From Streptomyces sp. SUK 48 (lineage in GTDB: Bacteria > Actinomycetota > Actinomycetes > Streptomycetales > Streptomycetaceae): a stretch of 64,000 nt of DNA. The notes under the pieces are model-generated. The model did no database searches and was not told the DNA's origin. It was given only the letters and a program-made list of their open reading frames with translations. Location of the stretch: NCBI RefSeq assembly GCF_009650765.1, contig NZ_CP045740.1, positions 7,850,001 through 7,914,000 of the forward strand, written 5' to 3'. Below, piece by piece: positions 52,176 to 62,100 of the stretch; positions within the stretch are counted from its first letter, which is position 1; every line of letters starts with the position of its first letter. A program made the translations under genes and the position numbers.

Positions 52176-52570
52176 GCACCGCTGCAACGACTCGTGGCCG
52201 ATGGCGAGTTCCAGCCGGGCCAAGTGGTGCCCCATGCACTGGTGGGGGCCGTTGCCGAAGGCCACGTGCCCGGGAGAGGCCGCGGCGGATGTCGAGGATG
52301 TCGGGGTCCTCGAAGCCCTGCGGGTCGCGGTTGGCGGCGGGCAGCGACACCGTGACGACCTCGCCCGCGCGGATCGACCGCCCCTCGGACTCGAAGTCCT
52401 GCGCGGCCACCCGGAGCGGCCCGATCTGCACCACGCCGAGGTAGCGCAGCAGGGCGTAGGTCCCCGGCGCCGGCATGTTGGTGGTCGAGTTCACGGATGC
52501 GGCGGATGGTGAAGTGCTTGCTCAGCAGCCGGCGGTAGCGGGTGTGCTCGGTCGGGTCCATGTTGACGAA
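52176..52570 (-). pseudogene. Cytochrome P450 pseudogene (truncated, internally deleted, frameshifted)
   Basis: Three pieces in different minus-strand frames read in P450 order. [24 protein letters not shown] (52570-52495) is the C-helix region. [16 protein letters not shown] to [22 protein letters not shown] (about 52455-52280) is the stretch after the K helix. [22 protein letters not shown] (from 52262) is the heme loop with its Cys. Roughly 185 residues between the first two, the N-terminal third and the extreme C-terminus are missing, and a stop precedes the first piece. It is unrelated in detail to the intact P450 at 3986, so a different gene once stood here. Confidence 0.8.
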
Positions 52571-52951
52571 TCATCCCCGCGCGCTTCCGCGAAGCGGGGC
52601 GCGCCGTGGGAAAAGGCCGCGCCGGGGGATTCTCGGCTGCTTGCGAATGCACCATGAAATCCTCGGACCTCGTCATCGGAGGAGAGCTGGGGAAAGCCGT
52701 ATGAGGTGCAGTTGTCTCACGACCGTCCCTAGGGTTCTCCTTAGATATTCCGCCCCCGGAGATTCCACCCCTTGGGGATTCCCCTAAAACTGATCCGCCA
52801 CAGCGGCGGGGCGTGCCCATGGGGCCGAAACTGGAGCCACACCGCAATCCGTTGCCGCCCCGGTCATGGCGATCACCAGTGCCGATCGCCCGTGCCGTGG
52901 CCGCAACGGTGCGGTGCCTTTTCGTTCTCTGTGTGGGCGGGTGGAGTGCAA
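52571..52951. promoter_or_regulatory. Promoter region of the polyketide synthase
   Basis: A 381-bp gene-free stretch, distinctly less GC-rich at 52640-52800 than its surroundings. It holds the 16-base LuxR-type operator candidate at 52729-52744 and the dyad GGGGATTCCCC at 52774-52784. The PKS ATG follows at 52952 with GGAG at 52943-52946. No clear -10/-35 pair could be fixed. Confidence 0.55.
52729..52744. promoter_or_regulatory. Candidate PAS-LuxR (PimM-type) operator
   Basis: CTAGGGTTCTCCTTAG matches 13 of 16 positions of the published PimM consensus CTVGGGAWWTCCCBAG, which controls polyene macrolide genes. A second related dyad, GGGGATTCCCC, starts 45 bases downstream but is one base shorter in the middle. 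The position, about 210 bases before a PKS start, is appropriate. The regulator itself is not in the window. Confidence 0.38.
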
Positions 52952-55900
52952 ATGGTCGAGTCCGAGCGCAACGGGACGGGGAATCGGGCCGGTTCGGCTT
53001 CGGCGGATTCGGCCGGTGACATAGCCGTCATCGGCCTGGCGTGCCGGCTGCCGGGCGCCGCCGACCCGGCGGCCTTCTGGCGGCTGCTCAGCGAGGGCAC
53101 GGACGCGATCACCGACGTACCCCCGGACCGGTGGGACGGGGCCGCGGTGGCCGACGCCGACCCGTCGGAGCCCGGCAGGACCGACATCCGCCGGGGCGGG
53201 TTCCTCGACCGCGTCGGCCACTTCGACGCCGGGTTCTTCGGGCTCTCCCCGAAGGAGGCCGCCGCGATGGACCCGCAGCAGCGGCTCGTCCTGGAACTGG
53301 CCTGGGAGGCGCTGGAGGACGCGCACGTCCGCCCCTGGACCCTGCGCTCCAGCCGCACCGGGGTGTTCGTCGGCGCGATCTGGGACGACTACGCGACCCT
53401 GCACCACCGCTCCGGGCTCACGGCCATCTCCCCGCACACCGTCACCGGCCTGCACCGCAGCATCATCGCCAACCGGGTCTCGTACTTCCTCGGTCTGCGC
53501 GGCCCCAGCCTGACCGTGGACTCCGGACAGTCCTCGTCCCTGGTCTCGGTCCACCTGGCCTGCGAGAGCCTGCGCAAGGGCGAGTCGACGGTCGCCCTCG
53601 CCGGTGGCGTCAACCTCAACATCGTCCCCGAAAGCACCCTGGGCGCGGCCAAGTTCGGCGGGCTGTCCCCCGACGGCCGCTGCTTCACCTTCGACGCCCG
53701 CGCCAACGGCTACGTCCGCGGCGAGGGCGGCGGCATCGTCGTCCTCAAACCGCTCGCCCAAGCCGTCGCGGACGGCGACCCCGTGTACTGCGTGATCCGC
53801 GGCAGCGCCGTCAACAACGACGGCGGCGGCGACGGACTGACCGTGCCCCTGCGGTCCGGGCAGGAGCAGGTGCTCCGGCTCGCCTGCGAGCGCGCCGGGA
53901 TCGATCCCGCGCACGTCGGCTACGTCGAGTTGCACGGCACCGGCACCAAGGTCGGCGACCCCGTCGAGGCGGCCGCGCTCGGCGCGGTGCTCGGCACCGG
54001 ACGCGCGCCCGGCGATCCGCTGCGGGTCGGCTCGGCCAAGACCAACGTCGGCCATCTGGAGGGCGCCGCCGGCATCACCGGCCTGCTCAAGGCGGCCCTC
54101 GCGCTCCACCACCGCGAACTGCCCGCCAGCCTCAACTTCGAGACACCGAACCCGGCGATCCCGCTGGACCGGCTCAACCTGCGCGTACAGACCGAGCACA
54201 GCGCCTGGGCCGCGCAGGACGGCCGCCCCCTCGTCGCCGGGGTCAGCTCGTTCGGGATGGGCGGCACCAACTGCCACATCGTGCTGGCGGAGCACCGGAC
54301 GGCGACGGCCCCGGCCGCGGCGGACCGCACGGGAGCTGACCCGGAAGGCGCGGACCCGGGAGCGGCGCGCACGCCGGAGACGGACACCCCGGAACCGGGC
54401 GCGGGTACGGCCGCGACCTGCTGGCCGCTGTCCGCCAGGACCGCCTCCGGGCTGCGCGGCCAGGCCGCCGCCCTGCTGGCCCACGCCGAGGCACATCCCG
54501 CGCTCGCCCTGCCCGAGGTCGGCCGCTCGCTGGCCACCGGCCGCACCGCCTTCGAACACCGGGCCGTCGTCGTCGGCGAGAACCGCGCCGACTTCCTGCG
54601 CGCCCTGCGCGCGCTGTCCACCGACGGCGTCGACGCGGCGCTGACCACGGGCCGTACGGCACCGCGCGGCGAACTCGCCTTCCTCTTCTCGGGCCAGGGC
54701 AGTCAGCGCGCCGGCATGGGACGCGAACTGGCCGAGACCGTACCGGCGTTCGCCACCGCCCTGGACGAGGTGTGCGCACACCTGGACCCCCTGCTGCCGA
54801 GGCCGCTGCGCGAGGTCATGTTCGCCGCCGAGGGCACCGAGGCGGCGGGCGAACTCGACCGGACCCTGTACACCCAGACCGCGCTGTTCGCCCTCGAAGT
54901 CGCCCTGTTCCGGGCGCTGGAGAGCTGGGGCATCACCCCCGACGTGCTCATGGGCCACTCCATCGGCGAACTCGCCGCCGCGCACGTGGCCGGTGTCCTC
55001 TCGCTCGCCGACGCCTGCGCCCTCGTGGCCGCACGCGGCCGGCTGATGCAGGCGCTGCCCGCCGGCGGCGCCATGATCGCGGTGCAGGCCACCGAGGCCG
55101 AGGTCCGCGAGCGCGTCGGCGCGCACACCGACCGCGTCAGCATCGCCGCGCTGAACGGCCCGGACTCCGTCGTCGTCTCCGGCGACGAGGACCTCGCCAC
55201 CGAGATCGCCGACGCCTTCGCCGCCCTCGGCCGCAGGACCAGCCGGCTGCGGGTCAGCCACGCCTTCCACTCCCCGCACATGGAACCCATGCTGGCGGAG
55301 TTCCGCGAGGTGGCCGAGGGCCTCACCTTCCACGCCCCGCGCATCCCGATCGTGTCCAACGTGACGGGCCGGCTCGCCGGGGAGCTCCCGGCGTACGAGG
55401 GATGCGGCGCCGCGTACTGGGTCCGCCATGTACGCGAGGCGGTCCGCTTCGCCGACGGCGTCGCCCGCCTCGACGAGCACGGCGTACGCGCCTACCTCGA
55501 ACTCGGCCCCGGCGGCGTCCTCACCTCCATGGCCCGCGCGGGGGCCGACGCCGGCTCCCTGTTCGTCCCCGCCCTGCGCGCCCGCCGCCCCGAGCCGTCC
55601 GCCCTGCTGACGGCCGTCGCCGCACTGCACGTCAACGGCCTGGAACCGGACTGGCACGCCCTGTTCGGCGGCGGACATGACGCGCACCGCAAGGTCGCGC
55701 TCCCCACCTACGCGTTCGAACGGCAGCGGTACTGGCTGGACGCGGCCGGCACCGCACCCGTCACCACCACCCCCGCCACCACCCCCGGCCGGGCCCCCGC
55801 GGACCCGCGGGCGGACGCCGTCGCCGAAACCGACGACACGCCGGTCGGCGCCCTCGGCCGACGGCTGGCCGAACTGCCCGCCGCCGCACGGGAAGAGGCC

Positions 55901-56130
55901 ACGCTCGACCTGGTCCGCGCACACATCGCCGCCGTTCTCGGCCACGCCGAGGGCAGCCAGGTCGCCGGTGACTGGACCTTCAAGGACCTCGGCTTCGACT
56001 CGCTCAGCTCGGTGGAACTGCGCAACCAGCTCGGCGCCGCCACCGGTCTGCGCCTGCCCAGCGGGCTGCTGTTCGACCATCCCACCCCGGCCGCGCTCGC
56101 CCGCCACCTCGCGGCCCGCTCCCTCGGCGC
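52952..56130 (+). other. PKS loading module: KSQ-AT(malonyl)-ACP
   Basis: KSQ about 53018-54300 with Gln at codon 53528-53530. AT about 54680-55680 with GHSIGE (Ser codon 54959) and HAFH at 55259-55270. ACP about 55850-56120 with LGFDSL, phosphopantetheine Ser at 56000. Predicted starter: acetyl from decarboxylated malonyl. Confidence 0.88.
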
Positions 56131-59100
56131 CGAGGACCCGGCGGACCGTACTCCCACGACGGTGGCCGACCCCGACGAGCCCGTCGCCATCGTGGCCATG
56201 AGCTGCCGCCTGCCCGGCGGCATCGGCTCTCCCGAGGACCTGTGGCGGCTGCTCGCCTCGGGCGGCGACGCCGTCTCCGGGTTCCCGGCGGACCGCGGCT
56301 GGGACGTCGAGGCGCTCTGGGACCCGGAGCCCGGCACCCCCGGCACGTCCTCGACACGGCACGGCGGTTTCCTGCACGGGGCGGCCGACTTCGACGCCGA
56401 CTTCTTCGGGATCAGCCCCCGCGAGGCCGCCGCGATCGACCCCCAGCAGCGGCTGGTCCTGGAGACCGCCTGGGAGGCGTTCGAACGGGCGGGCATCGAC
56501 CCGGCCACCCTGCGCGGCAGCCGGGCGGGCGTCTTCATCGGCGCGACGGCCCAGGACTACGGCCCCCGGCTGCACGAGCCGGCCGACGAAGCCGGGGGCT
56601 ATCTGCTGACCGGCACCACGACGAGTGTCGCCTCGGGCCGCGTGGCCTACTCGTTCGGCCTGGAGGGCCCCGCCGTCACGGTGGACACGGCCTGCTCGTC
56701 GTCCCTGGTCGCCCTGCACCTGGCCGTCCAGTCGCTGCGCGCCGGCGAGTGCACCATGGCCCTGGCCGGTGGTGTCACGGTGATGTCCACGCCCGGCATG
56801 TTCGTGGAGTTCAGCCGCCAGGGCGGCCTGTCGGCGGACGGCCGCTGCAAGGCGTTCGCGGCCGGCGCGGACGGCACGGGCTGGGCCGAGGGCGTCGGCA
56901 TGCTGCTGGTGGAGCGGCTCTCCGACGCCCGGCGCAACGGCCATCAGGTGCTGGCCGTGGTCCGGGGCAGCGCGGTCAACCAGGACGGCGCGTCGAACGG
57001 ACTCACGGCACCCAACGGGCCCTCGCAGCAGCGCGTCATCCGCCAGGCACTGACGGCCGCCGGACTCGCGCCCGCCGACGTCGACGCGGTGGAGGCCCAC
57101 GGCACGGGGACCCGGCTCGGCGACCCGATCGAGGCGGAAGCCCTCATCGCCACGTACGGCCAACAACGGTCACCGGAAAGGCCGTTGTGGCTCGGCTCGC
57201 TCAAGTCGAACATCGGTCACACGCAGGCCGCCGCCGGGGTGGCCGGTGTGATCAAGATGGTCATGGCGATGCGCCACGGTGTACTGCCGCGGACGCTGCA
57301 CGTGGACGAGCCGACCCCGCACGTGGACTGGCCGGCGAGCGAGGTACGACTGCTCACCGAGGCGGTGGACTGGCCCGCGGGCGAACTGCCGCGCCGGGCG
57401 GCGGTGTCCTCCTTCGGCATCAGCGGAACCAACGCGCACGTCATCGTCGAACAGGCACCCGGCACGGCCGAGGAGCCCCCGGCCCCGGGCTCGGGCGCGG
57501 TCGTCCCATGGGTGCTGTCGGCGAAGAACGACACGGCGCTCCGGGAGCAGGCGTCCCGGCTGCTGTCCTTCCTGGACGACCGGGGCGCGGACGCCCGACC
57601 GGAGGACGTGGCCTTCTCGCTGGCGACGTCCCGGGCGGCGCTGGAGCGGCGGGCGGCGGTCGTGGGAGCGGAACTCGCCGAGTTCCGTGACGGGTTGGAG
57701 GCGATCGTCTCCGGGGCCGCCCCGGTGAGCGGTGCCGTCGGCGGCAAGCTCGGCTTCCTCTTCTCGGGGCAGGGCTCGCAACGCCTCGGTATGGGGCGCG
57801 AGTTGTACGAGGCGTACCCGGTGTTCGCGGCGGCGTACGACGAGGTGTGCGCACACCTGGACACACCGGTCGACGTGGACTCGGACGAGCTGCATCAGAC
57901 GGGTTCGACTCAGCCGGCGCTGTTCGCGGTCGAGGTGGCGTTGTTCCGGCTCCTGGAGTCGTGGGGTGTGCGGCCGGATTACGTGGCCGGGCATTCGGTG
58001 GGGGAGATCGCGGCCGCGCATGTGGCGGGTGTGCTGTGCCTTGAGGACGCGGCGAAGCTGGTGTCGGCGCGTGCCGCGTTGATGCAGGCGTTGCCGGGTG
58101 GCGGTGCGATGGTCGCCGTACAGGCCGCCGAGGACGAGGTACTGCCGCACCTGACCGATGGCGTGGGCATCGCGGCGGTCAACGGGCCGCAGTCCGTGGT
58201 GGTGTCGGGCGCGGAGGACGCGGTCGCCGGGATTGCCGAGACTTTCCGGGAGCAGGGTCGCAAGACGTCCCGGCTGAAGGTCAGTCACGCCTTCCACTCG
58301 CCGCTGATGGAGCCGATGCTGGAGGAGTTCGGCGCGGTCGTCGGTGGGCTGACCTTCAACGAGGCGCGTATCCCGGTCGTTTCGAACCTCACGGGCCGTC
58401 TGGCCGACCCGTACACCCCGTCGTACTGGGTGCGGCATGTCCGTGAGGCGGTTCGTTTCGCGGACGGTGTGCGGACCCTGCACGGGCTGGGTGTCGGTGC
58501 GTTCGTGGAGATCGGGCCCGGTGGTGTCCTCAGCGGGATGGCGCAGGGGTGTGTGGACGACATCGCCACCATCCCCGTACTGCGCGCCGGTCGGCCGGAA
58601 CAGCGGGCCGTCGTGACCGCGCTCGCCGAACTCCGCGTCAGCGGCGCCGAAGTGGACTGGAGTGCCTTCCTCCCGGGGGCCCGGCGCGTCGACCTGCCCA
58701 CCTACGCCTTCCAGCGCGAGCGCTACTGGCTCGACGTACCCCGGACCGTCACCGGCGGGGCGCCGGAATCGTCGGACGCCGAGTTCTGGGACTCCGTGGA
58801 GAGCGAGGACCGGGCCTCGCTCGGTGCGCTCCTCGGGCTGGAGCCCGCCGAACTGGACGTAGTGGCACCCAAGTTGTCCGCCTGGCGCCGGCAGCGGCGC
58901 GAGCGGTCCGTCGCCGACGGCTGGCGCTACCGGATCACCTGGCAGCCGCTCGGTGATCCCGTCGCAGCCGCTCCGTCGGGGACCTGGCTGTACGTGGTCC
59001 CCGAGGAGACCGCGTGGACCGAGGCGATTCGCGCGGGGCTCACGGAACTCGGAGTGACACTCGTACCGTTCGCCATGACCGAGGACACCGACCGCGCCGC

Positions 59101-62100
59101 ACTCGCCCGGTCCCTGGCCGAAGCCGCGCACGAGCAGCGGCCCGACCGGGTCCTCTTCGCGGCGGCACCGGACGCGGGAACCGGCGCGTCTCACCGACTC
59201 CTCCTCCACCGGCTCCTGCTCCTCTTCCAGGCCCTCGGCGACGCTGGGTTCGAGGCCCCGCTGTGGTGCCTGACCAGCGGCGCGGTGTCGACCGGCCCGG
59301 CGGACCCGCTGACCGACCCGGCCGCCGCGCGGCTCTGGGGCCTGGGCCGGGTCGCCGCCCTGGAACAGCCGCAGCGCTGGGGCGGCCTCGTCGATCTGCC
59401 CGCCGCACCGGACCCCCGCGCGCTGGCCCGCCTGGCCGGTCTGCTGAACCGGGCCGACGAGGACCAGCTCGCCGTCCGCGCCTCCGGTGTGTCGGTACGG
59501 CGCCTCGTGCGGGCGCCGCAGACCGCCGCACCGGCGGAAACGGCCTGGTCGCCGCGCGGCACCGTGCTCGTGACCGGTGGCACGGGCGCGCTGGGCGGCC
59601 ATGTGGCCCGCTGGCTCGCCGGTGCCGGCGCCGAGCACCTGGTGCTGGTCAGCCGCCGCGGACCCGAGGCCCCGGGCGCCGCCGAACTCCGGGCGGAACT
59701 GGAGGAGTCGGGTGTCGGGGTCACCGTCGCCGCCTGCGACGCCGCCGACCGTGACGCCCTCGCCGAACTGTTCGCCCGGCACCCCGTGAACGCCGTGGTG
59801 CACACGGCGGGCGTCCTCGACGACGGCCTGATCGACTCGCTCACGCCCGAGCGCCTCGACGGCGTACTGCGGCCCAAGGCGGACGCGGCGCTCCACTTGC
59901 ACGAGCTGACCCGGGACCGCCAGGACCTCGACGCCTTCGTGCTGTTCTCCTCCATGACCGGCGTCTGGGGCAACGGCGGCCAGGGCGCCTACGGTGCCGC
60001 GAACGCCTTCCTCGACGCGCTCGCCGAACAGCGCCGGTCGCAGGGACTGCCCGCGCTGGCCGTCGCCTGGGGCTCCTGGGCGGACGGCGGCATGGCCGAC
60101 GGTGCGGCCGGTGACCACCTGCGGCGGCGCGGCGTACGACCGATCGCGGCGCTCCCCGCGCTCTCCGCACTGCACGGTGCGCTGACCCACGGCGAGACCT
60201 CCGTGACGATCGCGGACGTGGACTGGGACCGCTTCGTGCCGGCCTTCGCCGGCACCCGTCCCTGCCCGCTGCTGCACGGCGTACCCGAGGCCCGCGAGGT
60301 CCTCGAAGCGCGCGCCCGGGCCGCGCAGAGCACCGAGGTGCCCGCCTCCGCGCTGGGCCGGCGCCTCCTCGATGCCACCCCCGGGGAGCGGGCGCGCGTC
60401 CTGCTGGACCTGGTGCGCGAGCAGTCCGCGCTGGTGCTCGGCCACACGGGCAGGACCACCTTCGACGCCGACCGGACGTTCCGCGCGACCGGCTTCGACT
60501 CCCTCACCGCCGTCGAACTGCGGCACCGGCTGAGCCAGGCCACCGGTCTCGAACTCCCCGCCACCCTGGTCTTCGACCATCCGACCCCCGCCGCCCTCGC
60601 CCGCCACCTGAGCGGCGAACTCCTCGGCGGACCCGGCCCGGAGAACGCCGTACCGCACGCGACGACCGCCGTCGCGGCCGACGAGCCGCTCGCGATCGTC
60701 AGCATGAGCTGCCGCTTCCCCGGCGGTGTCCGCACCCCGGAGGAGCTGTGGGAGCTGCTCGGCTCCGGCCGGGACGCGATGTCCGGCTTCCCCACCGACC
60801 GCGGCTGGGACATCGACGCGCTCTACGACCCCGACCCCGACCGGCCCGGCACGACGTACACCCGCGAGGGCGGCTTCATCGAGGGCGCCGACCGCTTCGA
60901 CGCGGCTCTGTTCGGGATCTCGCCGCGCGAGGCGCTGGCCATGGACCCCCAGCAGCGGCTGCTGCTGGAGACCGCGTGGGAGGCGTTCGAGCGCGCCGGG
61001 ATCGCCCCCGCGTCCGTCCGCGCCAGCCGCACCGGTGTGTTCATCGGCACCAACGGCCAGGACTACGCCAACGGGCTGCGCAACGCGCCCGAGGAGATCG
61101 AGGGGTACGCGCTCACCGGCAAGGCGGCCTCGGTCGTCTCCGGGCGCATCTCCTACACGTTCGGGCTCGAGGGCCCGGCGGTCACGGTGGACACGGCGTG
61201 CTCGTCGTCGCTCGTCGCCCTGCACCTCGCCGGGCAGGCGTTGCGGAGCGGCGAGTGCTCCATGGCCCTGGTCGGGGGCGTCACCGTGATGACGACACCC
61301 GACCTGTTCGTGGAGTTCAGCCGCCAGCGCGGCCTGTCGGCGGACGGCCGCTGCAAGGCGTTCGCCGCCGGCGCCGACGGCACCGGCTGGGGCGAAGGCG
61401 TCGGACTGCTGCTGGTGGAGCGGCTCTCCGACGCCCGGCGCAATGGCCATCAGGTGCTGGCCGTGGTCCGGGGCAGCGCGGTCAACCAGGACGGCGCGTC
61501 GAACGGGCTCACGGCACCCAACGGGCCCTCGCAGCAGCGGGTGATCCGGCAGGCGCTGGCGTCCGCCGGGCTCGCCCCCGCCGACGTGGACGCCGTGGAG
61601 GCACACGGTACGGGGACGAAGCTCGGCGACCCGATCGAGGCGCAGGCGCTGCTCGCCACGTACGGCCGCGAGCACTCCGCCGACCGGCCGGTGTGGCTGG
61701 GCTCGGTCAAGTCGAACATCGGTCACACGCAGGCCGCCGCCGGTGTCGCCGGGGTAATCAAGATGGTCCTGGCCATGCGGCACGGCAGGCTGCCGCGGAC
61801 CCTCCACGTGGACGAGCCGACCGGGCACGTGGACTGGTCGGCGGGCACCGTACGGCTGCTGACCGAACCGGTGCCCTGGCCCGGGACCGCCGGGCCCCGC
61901 CGCGCCGCGGTCTCGTCCTTCGGCATCGGCGGCACCAACGCGCACACGATCCTCGAAGAAGCGCCCGCCACGGCCGCCGCCGTACCGGCGCGGGAGCACC
62001 GCCCGGTGCCCGTGCCGTGGGTGCTCTCGGCGAGGACCGAAGCGGCGCTGCGCGCCCAGGCGGACCGGCTGCTGGCCTTCGCGACCGACGAGGTGTCGCC

